Positions 21,642 to 32,720 are shown, counted from the first letter of the stretch. The stretch: 64,000 nucleotides of DNA from Anodontia alba (GCA_964016985.1 OZ024823.1:31006104-31070103); one strand, 5' to 3'. The notes: generated by a model from the letters alone, not told the origin. Numbers and translations are program-made.

Positions 21642-21748
21642 CCCAGTCAGCATTCTGTGTAAATCTATATCGGGCCGTCATCGGCCCGTCAGGGTAGCTG
21701 ACGGGCCGATGACGGCCCGATGTAGATTTACGTAGAATGCTAGCTGGG
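21642..21748. repeat. CCCAG-ended foldback (GGGCCGTCATCGGCCC core)
   Basis: CAGCATTCTGTGTAAATCTA pairs with TAGATTTACGTAGAATGCTA; TA stands on both sides of the CCCAG..CTGGG element. Confidence 0.9.
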
Positions 21749-21819
21749 TAATTACGTGTATTAGTGTGCATGTAAAATAATTACGTATTCTGTAATGTTC
21801 GAATGTTCGCCAAGTCAAT

Positions 21820-22065
21820 ACTCAGATCAGCCTTTGCATCCGCGCAGTCCTATCAAAATATTCGGTGGGCGAGATCTTTGGACAGCCAACATCCAATCTG
21901 AGCCGGGGCACAGCTTTCCTACTTGATATGCTGTGTGCCTAGCGCAGTCTGATCAGTCTTTAAAGGGCGCTCGGTGGATAGCCAATGACCCAGAGCGCCT
22001 TCAAATTGACATCGACGACTGATCAGACTGTGCGGATGCGCGGGCTGATCTGAGACTTGCAATTT
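21820..22065. repeat. GATCAGCC..GCGCAG repeat
   Basis: CAGATCAGCCTTTGCATCCG and, inverted, CGGATGCGCGGGCTGATCTG delimit a degraded foldback. Confidence 0.55.
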
Positions 22066-22086
22066 TGTAGAAAATGGTTTGCCTCC

Positions 22087-22363
22087 ATCATGAAAACATA
22101 CCTATATAATTTTGACCCCCTTAAACCCCACTTTTATGTCGTAAAGCTGGGGTTTACAGGGGTATACATTATTTTTCTTATTTCTGATCAAAAACATAGA
22201 TTGTGGGTGTTCGTTAGAACCGCCACGGCGAGGCGGTTCTAACGAGCACCCACAATCTATGTTTTGAGCAGAAATATGAAAATTATCAGAATTTTTATCC
22301 GAAAACGTTCAGTTTTTGGTGCTGAAATTTTCAATATATTTGAATAGGCGTGTTTTCGTAATG
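22087..22363. repeat. Type II GTGGGTACTC MITE
   Basis: ATGAAAACATACCTATATAA and AATAGGCGTGTTTTCGTAAT are terminal repeats. The core AAACATAGATTGTGGGTGTT is inverted as GCACCCACAATCTATGTTTT. Confidence 0.9.
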
Positions 22364-22505
22364 GAATCATATTTCTCCGCCAATCAAGACATCCAGTGCC
22401 TGTGCGAGCTTAGGACAGTCAAACACCCAAGCATTATTTAGAGGTAGCGAAGACTCTGATCTGACTACGCCGATGCACAGGCTGATCTGATTCGTTACTG
22501 GGTGT

Positions 22506-22752
22506 TCAGGCCCCGAGGTTATAAAACTTTTTTCATGCTCAACTCAGATGAGCATGAAATTGAAATTTTCTCTGCTATAAATATGAATAATAGTTGGCAT
22601 TTTCATATTTCTTAGCAGAGAAATTTTCATGCTCAGCTATGTTTAGCAAGAAAGAATTTGGCATTGTTAGTAATTTGAGATTTATTAACATGAAAAATTT
22701 CATGCTCAGTTGAGTTGAGCATGAAAAAAGTTTTATAACCTAGGGGCCAGGT
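22506..22752. repeat. CCCCGAGGTTATAAAA foldback
   Basis: CAGGCCCCGAGGTTATAAAA against TTTTATAACCTAGGGGCCAG, with TCATGCTCAACTCAGATGAG inside; second copy of the 16108 family. Confidence 0.88.
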
Positions 22753-22825
22753 CCTAGGGTACATTTTCCACTTTCGCGTTCACAAAATCTAATCCCTATA
22801 AAGTCATGTGCTTGTATATTAACAT

Positions 22826-23213
22826 TCTAATCTCATAGTTCTAGATAAAACACTTTTTAACATTTACCCTAGTAATGCTGAATAAATTGAGATGCCACGT
22901 CCACTTTTAACTGTCAGCCAACTAGATTCCTTGATCCAGAAATTCACATTTTGAATGGCAAACAGTGTAGATCCAGATCAGTTGGCTTCTTCTTAGGACA
23001 AGGGTCAACAGTCTAATATCATAGCTCTAGATAAAACACTTTTTAACATTTATCTAATTTTTCCATGAAAACGTGTTTTTGGTACTCATTAGAAGTGACT
23101 CGCCAAGACAGTTCTAATATATACCCACAACATGTGTATTCGTGGAGAAGAGGGCGAGGCGCTTCTATTGAGTACCCACAACGTATGCTTGTATGGATAA
23201 ATAAGAAAAAATC
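22826..23213. repeat. Type I foldback region holding a TTAA-type MITE remnant
   Basis: TAGATAAAACACTTTTTAAC occurs at about 22842 and again at about 23029. Between them is a shortened CCCTAGT..GACAAGGG element with half a CAAACAGTG core. Downstream, GTACTCATTAGAAGTGAC and a second right arm (GAGTACCCACAACGTATGC) form a degraded type I foldback up to 23213. Confidence 0.65.
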
Positions 23214-23283
23214 AGGGGCGGATTCAGAGTGGGGTGGGGTCCTGGGGTTCAGTCGAACCCCAACCCCCCACTTCGACTAAAAT

Positions 23284-23652
23284 TTCATTTTCATGGGACA
23301 TTTTAGATAAATTTGATAAATTTAGGATACAAATTCTACCCTAAATTTTCACTCCCCTTACTCTTTACCTTGTATTTCTCTTCAACAAGTCCATTTTATA
23401 CCTGTAAAATGTGTGTAAAAACTGCTGGATGAATGACAAACAGTGTAGACCCTGATCAGACGCCGCATTTTGCGGCGTCCGATCTGGGTCTACACTGTTT
23501 GCTCCGGCCTATCTGTCCAAATACGTAGAGTAAGTGCGGTAATTTGATCAACCCTCTTCAGAAATCATCCTGGATCCGCACCTGAAATATTTTTCTGATC
23601 CCCCTCTTATCTGGAGCTGTGTACATTTTGTAATCTGTGATGATGCGGTTCG
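23284..23652. repeat. 369-bp direct repeat, copy 1
   Basis: Identical, as far as I can read, to 23663-24031. It carries a CAAACAGTG hairpin core (23437-23502) with a GACGCCGCATTTTGCGGCGTC centre in the inverted orientation of the CCCTAA family. Confidence 0.95.
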
Positions 23653-23662
23653 ATATCAGGTA

Positions 23663-24031
23663 TTCATTTTCATGGGACATTTTAGATAAATTTGATAAAT
23701 TTAGGATACAAATTCTACCCTAAATTTTCACTCCCCTTACTCTTTACCTTGTATTTCTCTTCAACAAGTCCATTTTATACCTGTAAAATGTGTGTAAAAA
23801 CTGCTGGATGAATGACAAACAGTGTAGACCCTGATCAGACGCCGCATTTTGCGGCGTCCGATCTGGGTCTACACTGTTTGCTCCGGCCTATCTGTCCAAA
23901 TACGTAGAGTAAGTGCGGTAATTTGATCAACCCTCTTCAGAAATCATCCTGGATCCGCACCTGAAATATTTTTCTGATCCCCCTCTTATCTGGAGCTGTG
24001 TACATTTTGTAATCTGTGATGATGCGGTTCG
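23663..24031. repeat. 369-bp direct repeat, copy 2
   Basis: Second identical copy, separated by the ten bases ATATCAGGTA. Hairpin core at 23816-23881. Confidence 0.95.
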
Positions 24032-24195
24032 TATTGCAAAGTCTATATGTACAGTTACATTATCGTGCTCAACGCAAGAAAAGGATCCTTAAGCCATAAT
24101 CAAACAGCGAAGTTCATGATTCACATCTACATCCGCGCAGTCTGTTCAGGGTCTATGTTCGTCGATATTTGAATCTTAAAATATACTCTGATTCT

Positions 24196-24302
24196 CCCAG
24201 CTAGCATTCTACGTAAATCTACATCGGGCCGTCATCGGCCCGTCAGCTACCCTGACGGGCCGATGACGGCCCGATATAGATTTACGTAGAATGCTGACTG
24301 GG
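24196..24302. repeat. CCCAG-ended foldback (GGGCCGTCATCGGCCC core)
   Basis: Almost identical to 16540-16646, so one of the youngest copies of the family. Confidence 0.92.
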
Positions 24303-24765
24303 CTGTAAGCTAGCAACGGGAGCTTCTGGTCTGACTGCGCAAGTATGCTAGCTGATCTGGACATTCGTCGCCAGCATGTGATCCTTTCGCGGGTCGCGCA
24401 TCATATATAAACGTTCTCTAACCAAACACTTTGCTGAGTAATCAATATGGGCAAATAACTTGAGACCTATACTCGAGTGTAAGCAGTTGCAAAAAGTTAC
24501 CAACTTCACTATCTCAGTGAATGTAGAATTGTCGCCGGGGTATGCTAAGCATACTGAAACTCATCTGAATGATTTTGTTTTTTCTGCACACGAAAATAGC
24601 TTTTTCGAACGGCTTTCATATATGATGCACAACGCATGAAAAGGGTCCTTATGCATTTTTCGGACAACGCAGGCCCTGATCAGCCTGCGCATACATGTAG
24701 TATATGTCGACGAACATAGAATGTCCAGACCAGACTGCACGAATGCGCACGCGCATGTGGACCTA
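24303..24765. other. Degraded GATCAGCCTGCGCAT repeats, no gene
   Basis: CCCTGATCAGCCTGCGCAT near 24670 belongs to the family at 6890 and 8960. No exon is supported. Confidence 0.4.
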
Positions 24766-25332
24766 CTGTACTTTCGACATATTTCAGAAAGTCGTTTTTT
24801 GCTTGGCGATTTACACAGATGTAAATTTGCATTTTGTCAATCATTTGTCGTAACTACCTATTAAAGCACAAAACGTTTTATTCTAGTAATTGATTTTTTT
24901 TTTTTTTTTTAAATAATTATTATCACTTTTTCCCATAGTAAAATGAATTCAAGTTATGCAGAAATCTGTAGGGTAGGTAACTTCGGCAGATTTTCAACGT
25001 TGTTCAATTTTTCCGAAAGTTTCTCAGTATTGTTGTGAAACATCAATAATTCAAATTCAGCAAAGAAAAGTAAAAAAATATTTTCTTCGGCGAAACTTCG
25101 AAAAAAAATCACTTTAGTATAGAAATTGCATAGGTCAGACCAGTTTTTGGTCGTAAATTTAATTTTAGGGTACATATTTGAGAATAAAACACAGAAACAG
25201 AAAATATATGGTTTCTGATAAGATATGGTCAGTCAGAACAAAATATTTTCGTTTAAAATAAAACGCCAAGCAAAAAAAAAAAAAAAAAACAAAAAAAAAA
25301 AAACGTCTTTCCGAGTGATGTCGAACGGACAG
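24766..25332. mobile_element. TA-type (mariner-like) non-autonomous element
   Basis: Terminal repeats CTGTACTTTCGACAT and ATGTCGAACGGACAG at a TA target. It is 567 bp without transposase and homologous throughout to 38201-38761, including GGGTAGGTAACTT and the CCAAGCAAAA near the right end. Confidence 0.85.
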
Positions 25333-25554
25333 TTAGCTGTTTTCATACGGCATAAGGTTTCTTGTGGTTTTTTTTGTGTTTTTTTTTTCTAACGATGCGC
25401 ATCATATAAAAACAATGTTCAGATTTCCTTTACCATCAAACAGAAAAAAGTGAAAGGCATCAGGAGTAAAGTAGCTTATGATTTTCCGTATGACCAAGAT
25501 CTATATTGTTCGCATGTGTGTTTTTTCTCATGGGCTGGTTTCTTATAACGAAAC

Positions 25555-25625
25555 CGGTAGGGATTCAACTCGTGACCTCCTGATCACCAGTCAGACGCTC
25601 ATCCGACTGAGCCACCGAGGCCAAC
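25555..25625 (-). mobile_element. tRNA-like SINE head fragment
   Basis: On the minus strand TGGCTCAGTCGGATGAGCG (A-box region) and GAGTTGAATCCC (B-box region) occur at tRNA spacing. The tail is missing. Confidence 0.6.
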
Positions 25626-25899
25626 TGACGAGAAAATATACCTTCGGACATGTGCGCCCAGGAAGACGGATCAGCTTCTGCACAATCCGATCAAGTTTTG
25701 CTGGGCGCTCTTAGATAGCCAGTGGAGGGTCCGTAAGTTCTTTGAGACCAGTAGATAGCGAAGACTGACCAGTCTGCAGGGATGTATAGATTGCTCGGTC
25801 GTTGCTTGGTGCATCCGAAGGTACATATATCACATTGTGGCTTATGTGTTGGGGAACAACGGAACCGGACAGCGTGGACATACAGAACGTTTACGTCGC

Positions 25900-26085
25900 A
25901 TATGCATTCTTATACCATTTTCCATATCAGTCCTCAGCAAACAGTATAGACCCAGATCAGACGCCGCAAAACGCGGCGTCTGATCAGGGTCTGTACTGTT
26001 TGTCAATTATCAAGCAATTTTGAAAAATACTCTTGTTCAAATTAAGGACAAGTATATGGTAAGTGGTTATGGTGTCCCAGTACGG
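25900..26085. repeat. CCCTAA-family MITE relic with CAAACAGT core
   Basis: The core 25936-26002 (AGACGCCGCAAAACGCGGCGTC centre) and the right flank CTTGTTCAAATTAAGGACAAG..GGTGTCCCAGTA are as in the family; the terminal CCCTAA is lost. Confidence 0.7.
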
Positions 26086-26283
26086 TGTTTTGTGAAACAC
26101 TTCTATCTTCACTCCTACTCCACCTGAAAGGCTTAAGTGGCTCTGTTGGCGTATTTCATCCAAGACACAAGATGGCCCTTCCCGACAACGTCAACGCTTA
26201 CTTCGTAATCCTCCCAAAAATAGTGGTTTTGTCCAGGAATGTTCATGTCCACTCGAAGCAGTAACAAGTGTTGTTTTTTTTGT

Positions 26284-26320
<37 letters not shown>

Positions 26321-26582
26321 GAACATGAAGGGGAATGAATACACGTCAGACTTAGGTTACATTCTAAAGTGGTGACAACAATTTAAGCGACTTCCTGTTT
26401 TAGTTTTTTTTTTTTTTTTGCACACGAAGCCCATTCTGTAAGAAAGTGTCTAGTCTAAGAGGAAAGAATTTGCTCCCCATAGGGTCAAATACTTCCCTTT
26501 TAGTGGAGACTCTTTTTCAGTAGGGAGACAAATACAATTTTGACAGTTTCCTCCTCTGATCGTGCATCTATTCCCCTTAAAG

Positions 26583-26800
26583 ACAAAAAGGAATGAGAGA
26601 CAAATAAATATAGAAAGAAAGTTAGGGGAAGAAATAAAGAAAAGACAAAAAAGGGAAAAAAGGAGAAAAGAAAAGGAAAAAGGAAATATAGAAAAAAAGA
26701 AAAGAAAAAAAAACAGAAAAGGAAACAAAAGAAAGAAAGAAAAGAAAAAAAGAAAAGAAAAAAGAAAAGAGAAAAAAGAAAAAGAAAAATGAGAAAGAAG
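26583..26800. repeat. Purine-rich low-complexity tract
   Basis: About 215 bp almost entirely A and G on the plus strand (AAAGAAAAGAAA units), next to a GGGAGCAAATTC-family relic at 26455-26580. Open frames on both strands here are compositional artefacts. Confidence 0.85.
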
Positions 26801-27375
26801 TTTGTATACTGCCTCGAGTTCCTCCTACCTGTGCACATATTTATATCCGTAAACTGACGAAAGTCCTCGAAGACCAGCCAATCTCACGGTAGAGATACCC
26901 GGAATGTTTACGACAGGTACCACTTACATGTGAAACTGGTGGTCCCCGGGCTACCTCACCCACCCCTTAGCACGTCAATGTGTTTGCGGGGTTGCTATGG
27001 GCGAGACCCTAGAACCGAATTATTTCCCAGAACACGAACATTCCGAGAGGTAACGAAGTAAGCGTTGACTGTCAGAACAGGGTTATTTTGTGTTTTGACA
27101 AAATCCACTTCCAGTCCACCATGGCTGCAGATTCTCACGAGGTAAGATGAAACTTACCGCCCGCGAGAGAGCGTACCACAACCTTCCAGAAGTAGGGGAG
27201 TATCCGACGTTTACACAACAAAACACGGTTTATATAGCCTGAGCCACGTCAATAGGTGATTAAAACCTAAAAATAGAATTACCATTAGCTTGCAAAAACC
27301 GGATACAATCAGTCTATAAAAGGCTTTGGGATTTACTGCTTTCATCTATATGAAAATTTTGTGTACCCTGTGCTT
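26801..27375. other. No gene seen
   Basis: Unique-looking sequence of slightly higher GC; no exon or RNA gene supported. Confidence 0.3.
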
Positions 27376-27680
27376 TAACCCTAAATATTCGGACAGACCT
27401 CAGCAAATAATGTAAACCCTGGTCAAACATATTTTACTGTATGGGGCTCGTCGCTGTGAAAAGATTTTGTGTACTTTAACCCTAAGTATTCGGACAAACG
27501 GACCTCAGCAAACAGTGTAAACCCTGATCAGACGCCGCATAAAGCGGCGTCTGATCTGGGTGTACACTATTTGCCATTCATCCAGCAGTCTTTAGACATC
27601 ACAGCTTGGAGTAAACTGGACTTGTTCAAATTTTAGAACAAGAATAGTAGTGGAGTTAAAGTGTCCGAATACTTAGGGTA
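27376..27680. repeat. CCCTAA-ended MITE, partly duplicated left end
   Basis: TTAACCCTAAATATTCGGAC (27376) and TTAACCCTAAGTATTCGGAC (27476) are two left ends in tandem. The core lies at 27508-27573 and the right end CCGAATACTTAGGGTAAATA finishes at 27680. Confidence 0.85.
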
Positions 27681-27746
27681 AATACAGTAGTGTGTAGTTG
27701 CATGTTCTAAAAATTTGTGTATTATAATGGTGGTCCTTTTAAAAGA

Positions 27747-28213
27747 CATTACGAAAACACGCCTATTCAAACAAATTTGAAAATTTTACAACCAAAAACG
27801 GGAAAATTTCCAGATAAAACATTCTGATATTTTTCATATTTCTCATCATGAGATAAAAACCAGAACAGGGTTATTTTGTGTTTCGTCGAGGTGGTTCTAA
27901 CGAGTACCCACAATCTATGTTTTGAGCAGAAATAAGAAAAATATCAGAGTTTTTATCTGATTTTTTTTAAATTTTTTGGTGGAAAAAATTTTTCAGTATA
28001 TCTGAATAGGCTTGTTTTCGTAATGTGGTCAAAACATAGATTGTGGGTACTCGTTAGAACCGCCTCGTCGAGGCGGTTCTAACGAGTACCCACAATCTAT
28101 GTTTTCGAGCAGAAATAAGAAAAATAATGTATACCCCTGTAAACCCCAATTTTACTATATAAAAGTGGGGTTCCAGGGGGGGGTCAAAATTATATAGGCG
28201 TGTTTTCGTGATG
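27747..28213. repeat. Type II GTGGGTACTC MITE, chimeric double copy
   Basis: The left terminus ATTACGAAAACACGCCTATT is followed by a copy ending at TTTTCGTAATG (about 28024). A second hairpin (AAACATAGATTGTGGGTACT) and right terminus end at 28213. The left arm of the first hairpin is replaced by unrelated sequence (GAACAGGGTTATTTTGTGTT) that also occurs at about 27076. Confidence 0.8.
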
Positions 28214-29147
28214 AACCGATAATAAACAAACGAAAAAAAAAAGTTTAAGCGCCGATCATTTTAATGATTTTTTTTTAACTTTTATTTTTCATTTATTTAT
28301 TTTTTTCTTTTAACATTAATGTGTATCCAGTGAGCAGATATGGTTTAAACTGCGGTATGTTTTTGTAATTTGTACAAAGAAACAAGAAACTACAGAATAC
28401 AATACATTGCTTTAAGCATCGCGTACAAAAGGGATTAAAAAAAAAATCGGGTTATATGAGCTAAACTTCCAAAATATAGTTATATATCAAAGTTTCGTGG
28501 TAATGAGATTGTACATGGAACATACTGCAAATATTACGCATCTGATTACAACTATGAGGATAGAATCATAGTAATGTTGATAAGTGAAATATGTACAGAA
28601 TACTAAATCGGAATCCCTAAATAGTGAATATTTGTCAGAGAGAGAGAGAGAGAGAGAGAGAGAAGGGGGCGGCGGGAGGGGTGGGGGAGGTTAAAAAATT
28701 AGGAAATCGAAAACGAGAAAGGAATCAAACATGACTAATTTGCAGCGAATTAAATATAAAATCTTTCCATGTTCTCATTCGAGTATCTTTGCTATTGAGA
28801 AGCGAAAACTGAACATTCAAATAAGGTATGTTTGATCGAAGTAATAAACACTTATCTGGAGTAATTAATATAATAGCGACCGAAGGAGGGAACGCAAAAT
28901 TAAGTTGTTTAATTTCTCTAAGTTAACTTTTACTTACTTACCGCTAAATCTGCTTAAATTGATATAAAAAAAAGCAACAAATGTCAGTTTAAAAGGGTAA
29001 ACAGACATCTGATTGGTGGAAAAAAATATAGTTTGAGCAGTACAGTTGCCTAAAAGTTATTAATTCAAATATCTTCTAACAGAGGGCGATTTATATTTCC
29101 ATATTTCTCAGGATGCTATTGAGAATTTCTATCAGTAAGTCGTGTCT
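28214..29147. other. No gene seen; AT-rich
   Basis: Contains a (GA)n tract at 28637-28663 and T/A runs. No supported exon. Confidence 0.35.
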
Positions 29148-29336
29148 TTAACCCTTGTCCTGTTGATCCCGGATAAACACTGCCTTTGCAAACAGTTTAG
29201 AAAAAGCCAGCTGATCTGGATCTGCACTGTTTGCCATTCAGTATGTGAATGTATATCAGCAATCTGGATCAAGTAATCTAATTGGCTGAGAATTAGAAGT
29301 GGGTGTGGCATCTTAATTTATTCAGCAGGACAAGGG
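29148..29336. repeat. TTAA-type MITE with CAAACAGT core (decayed)
   Basis: TTAACCCTTGTCCTGTTGAT at the left, TTCAGCAGGACAAGGG at the right; the central hairpin has lost part of its left arm. Confidence 0.75.
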
Positions 29337-29370
29337 CTCACATTTAAGCGTCTATTCGTCAATTTTTATT

Positions 29371-29640
29371 TAGAAAACACGTCTATTCAAATATATTGAA
29401 AATTTCACCACCAAAAACTGAAAGTTTTCAGATAAAAATCCTGATATTTTTCATATCTACTCAAAACATAGATTGTGGATATTCGTTAGAACCGCCTCGC
29501 CGAGGCCTAACGTGTACCCACAATCTATGTATTTTTAGCAGAAATAATAAAAATAATGTATACCACTGTAAACCCCAGTTTTTACTATATAAAAGTTGGG
29601 TTTAAAGGGGTCAACATTATATAGGTATGTTTTCGTGATA
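29371..29640. repeat. Type II GTGGGTACTC MITE
   Basis: AGAAAACACGTCTATTCAAA and TATAGGTATGTTTTCGTGAT are the ends; the core is at about 29461-29537. Confidence 0.85.
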
Positions 29641-29777
29641 AAGGTCAAGGACGTTCATTTACACTATATTAATATCATAGCCAACAGGTCAATCTGACAG
29701 CCATATAAATCACAGAATGATTGTTTTTTAACCATGGCGTATAGCTGTCATTGGAATTTCCGGTGAATTGTCCGTTT

Positions 29778-30037
29778 GATAATGATGTCAGTGAAAAACC
29801 CATAATTCTAGACCAGTTGCTTTATTCAAGATAATGATGCCAATGAATTACTCAAAATTCTAGACCACTTGGTTTATTCAAGATAATGGTACCAGTGAAT
29901 AACCCATATTTCTAGACCAGATGGTTTATTCAAGATAATGGTACCAGTGAATAACCCATAATTCGAGGCCAGTTGGTTTATTCATGATAATGGTACCAGT
30001 GAATTGCCCATGATTCTAAACCAGTTGCATTTTCCAA
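29778..30037. repeat. 52-bp tandem repeat, five units
   Basis: Units start with GATAATG at 29778, 29830, 29882, 29934 and 29986, an exact period of 52 bp. The shared consensus includes CCAGTGAATAACCCATAATT. Confidence 0.92.
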
Positions 30038-30047
30038 ACAAAAGTAT

Positions 30048-30175
30048 TGATATGTTTTCTTATTTCTCCACGTATACATACATAAGTATGTTGTTGGCAT
30101 TGACGAGAAGCGCCTCGGCGAGGTGTTTCGAATGAGTACCAAAACATAAAGTTTCGCAGAGAAATATGAAAATAT
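30048..30175. repeat. Type I foldback, source of the adjacent 60-bp array
   Basis: TTCTTATTTCTCCACG.. pairs with CGCAGAGAAATATGAAAA; CGCCTCGGCGAGG loop at about 30112-30124. Confidence 0.75.
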
Positions 30176-30324
30176 TTCTTATGTAGGGTATTAATAAAGT
30201 TGACATAAAGTTTCGCAGAGAAATAAGGAAACTATTTCTTATGTAGGGTATTAATAAAGTTGACATAAAGTTTCGCAGAGAAATAAGGAAACTATTTCTT
30301 ATGTAGGGTATTAATAAAGTTGAC
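30145..30324. repeat. 60-bp tandem repeat, three units
   Basis: Exact 60-bp period; each unit begins CATAAAGTTTCGCAGAGAAA, which is the right arm of the type I foldback just upstream. Units two and three are identical. Confidence 0.95.
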
Positions 30325-30484
30325 AGTTGATATGGACACCCGCAAAAAAAAAAAAAAAAAACTGATAAAACTTGAAGATATAAACGGTCGGGCTGTAGCG
30401 ATGTGTCCTGTTTGTGCAAGGACAAATTTCGATTTATTGTGCAATATATCGGGTATAGGTCGCCAGTCAATCTTTATTCCCACT

Positions 30485-30488
<4 letters not shown>

Positions 30489-30520
<32 letters not shown>
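30489..30520. repeat. (GA)n microsatellite
   Basis: GA repeats directly before the foldback at 30524. Confidence 0.95.
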
Positions 30521-30522
<2 letters not shown>

Positions 30523-30523
30523 T

Positions 30524-30618
30524 CCCAGTTTGTATTCAGCTTAAATCTATATCGCACCGTAATCGGGCCGACTCCTGTGGAGCCGATAACGGTCTGGTAC
30601 AGATTTATGCTAACTGGG
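30524..30618. repeat. CCCAG-ended foldback, diverged copy
   Basis: CCCAGTTTGTATTCAGCTTA..TAACTGGG, with AATCGGGCC and AGCCGATAACGG inside. Confidence 0.75.
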
Positions 30619-30826
30619 GTTACGATCGGCAAATTAAGCAGGTCGCAGCCAACGTAAACAAGTGAACAGGACGGGAAAAACGAGCTTAAGTAACGTTCAA
30701 AATTTAATGCCCAAATGCTCAGATGCGCAAATCTGTGTTGGGCCAACGATGAATAATGGTTCTACATTGGCCTAACGAAGAAAAATATGTTGGCGCAGGT
30801 AGTTTTCCTAATCGGGACTAACAATT

Positions 30827-30932
30827 CCAGCAGGGACAGAACATTGAAACAACATCTATTCAACGTTGCATCAGTGTCGTGACGTTGAATCAACGTTGAA
30901 TCGATAATGTTTCAATGTTGTGTGCCTGCTGA
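30827..30932. repeat. CAGCAGG-ended foldback related to 14673
   Basis: CAGCAGGGACAGAACATTGA at the left and CAATGTTGTGTGCCTGCTG at the right; AACGTTGAATCAACGTTGAA inside. Confidence 0.65.
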
Positions 30933-31106
30933 GAATGGCTAAAAAAGTTGGACCAACGTTACGCCAAGATATCGTCATCGTTGGCCCACCTAGACCTATC
31001 ATTTAATAGTTTTATATTTATTCCATTTTCAGACTCTTTTTTTTTTTTCAATAAAGTGGTTGTCAGGTACTGCGGAAGACTTTATCATATACCGTATTCG
31101 ACTTAA

Positions 31107-31461
31107 AGGCACCATATCCCTCAAAAATAGACATTTTATTGTCCAAGAAAGGTTTAATAAATTGATACATGGTATTAATACACTCATAAAATGTGGCACC
31201 TGACAGCCTGTAAAATTTCAGTTAGTCTCTCGTTCTTGAAATGAAATGATTTTTTATCGTATCTCTGAATTAATGTTGCCAACATTAATTCAAATATATG
31301 ATAAAAAATCATTTCATTTTTGATTCAGTTCAAAAACGAGAGACTAACTGAAATTTTACAGACTGTCAGATGCTGCATTTTATGATCATATTGATACCAT
31401 ATATCAATTTATTAAATCTTTTTTGGATAAAAAATGTCTATTTTTGAGGGATATGGAGCCT
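31107..31461. mobile_element. 355-bp foldback MITE with TTAA target duplication
   Basis: TTAA at 31103-31106 and 31462-31465. AGGCACCATATCCCTCAAAA at the left and its inverted copy TTTTGAGGGATATGGAGCCT at the right open arms of about 170 bp that cover almost the whole element. No coding capacity. TTAA suggests mobilisation by a piggyBac-type transposase. Confidence 0.88.
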
Positions 31462-31489
31462 TTAATTACCGCACGTACCCCTGTAAGCA

Positions 31490-31665
31490 CACAGTCAAGT
31501 AACTTGTAGTCTTCAGATTACAATGTACTTTTATCTGTTTTATGGCAGCATATGTTGTGGGTACTCATTTGAATTGCCTCGACTTTGCTTTTAATAAGAA
31601 ACTTGTCGAGGCAATTCAAATGAGAACAAACAATATATACTTTTATAAAGAATATTAAAAATATA
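31490..31665. repeat. Type III GTGGGTACTC foldback (ATTTGAATTGCC arms)
   Basis: GTTGTGGGTACTCATTTGAA against TTCAAATGAG. The flank TAGTCTTCAGATTACA recurs inverted beside the copy at 55615. Confidence 0.75.
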
Positions 31666-32164
31666 TATACAGTCGAACCTCGTTATCTCGAACTCGCTTA
31701 TTTCGAATTACCACTTATCTCGAAGTGAAAATCTGGTCCCTGTTTTAACATGAAACTATGACAACAGGTAACAAAATAATGTGGAAAAGAGGAGAAATTG
31801 CTCCTCGGGAGCAATTTCTCCTCTTTTCCACATTATTATATATATATATTTCTAACTTCAGGAGTCAAATTACATATTTATTTGTTAAATGTGGTTGTTA
31901 AATTTATTGTTTTCCTCACTCTCTGAACTCTGATATGTCGAACTTTGGATATCTCGAAGTGTTTCAGTGAGTCCCTTGGAATTCGAGAAAACGGGAGTAG
32001 ACTGTATATCGCATAATCATCATTAAGTACGCCTCTCATGACGCCCTCTGCTGATTTTTCTTTTAAGTGTGCCCTTACTAGGTGGGTATTTTACGACATT
32101 TTTTCTCAGAAATTTTGAAATCTAAGCGCTCGGTGCGATAATTAGGTCAAATACGGTACAAAAA

Positions 32165-32255
32165 AGAAAACATATGTTGTGGGTACTCATTGAAAGCGCC
32201 GCACCGAGGCTCTTCTAATGAGTACCCATAACGATTGGTTTGGTTTGGAGAAGTA
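32165..32255. repeat. Type I foldback
   Basis: AACATATGTTGTGGGTACTC against GAGTACCCATAACG; shortened loop. Confidence 0.75.
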
Positions 32256-32329
32256 AATCAAACATAATCTAGATACCTCTCTTAGCTGAAACCATGATAA
32301 CCTATTACATTTTGGGTCGACTGTTTACA

Positions 32330-32720
32330 GTCGAGCCCCAGTATACAAATACCAAAATTTCCTTAAGGTAGTTGTCCACGTGATTATCATTGACCAATGT
32401 AATCAAACCGCGCGCTAGACGAAATCCAGGTAACGGTTATTTATAGCCGCGCTAGTCTTGTCGCTGTGATGTCAGAGTGCTGTTGATAGAGGGTTATCAG
32501 TAAACCTGGACTTGAATATTTGGGTCATTGGCAAACAGTGCAGACCCAGCTCAGACGCCACAGAATGCAGTATCTGATCGGGAGCTACACTGTTTGCTTA
32601 AATTACAGGAAATTAATGGTTGAATGAAACAGTCTTATCCCCGTTCAGGACCACTTTCCCAGCCTACACTCAGAGACAATCGATCCACCAGTGTTGTCAG
32701 TGCTTTACTTCATTAATACT
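32330..32720 (+). repeat. ~390-bp dispersed repeat with CAAACAGTG core
   Basis: Homologous to 42690-43100 along its length: AACGGTTATTTATAGCC, GTAAACCTGGACTTG, the core, then AATGAAACAGTCTTA. Another copy in minus orientation at 15340-15645. Confidence 0.8.

Noticed and set aside
26500..26838. Long Phe-rich and Lys-rich open frames on both strands
   Set aside because: They come from the purine tract and have no protein-like composition.
29778..30037. CRISPR-like array
   Set aside because: Units are contiguous with a 52-bp period, without distinct spacers; it is a eukaryotic tandem repeat.
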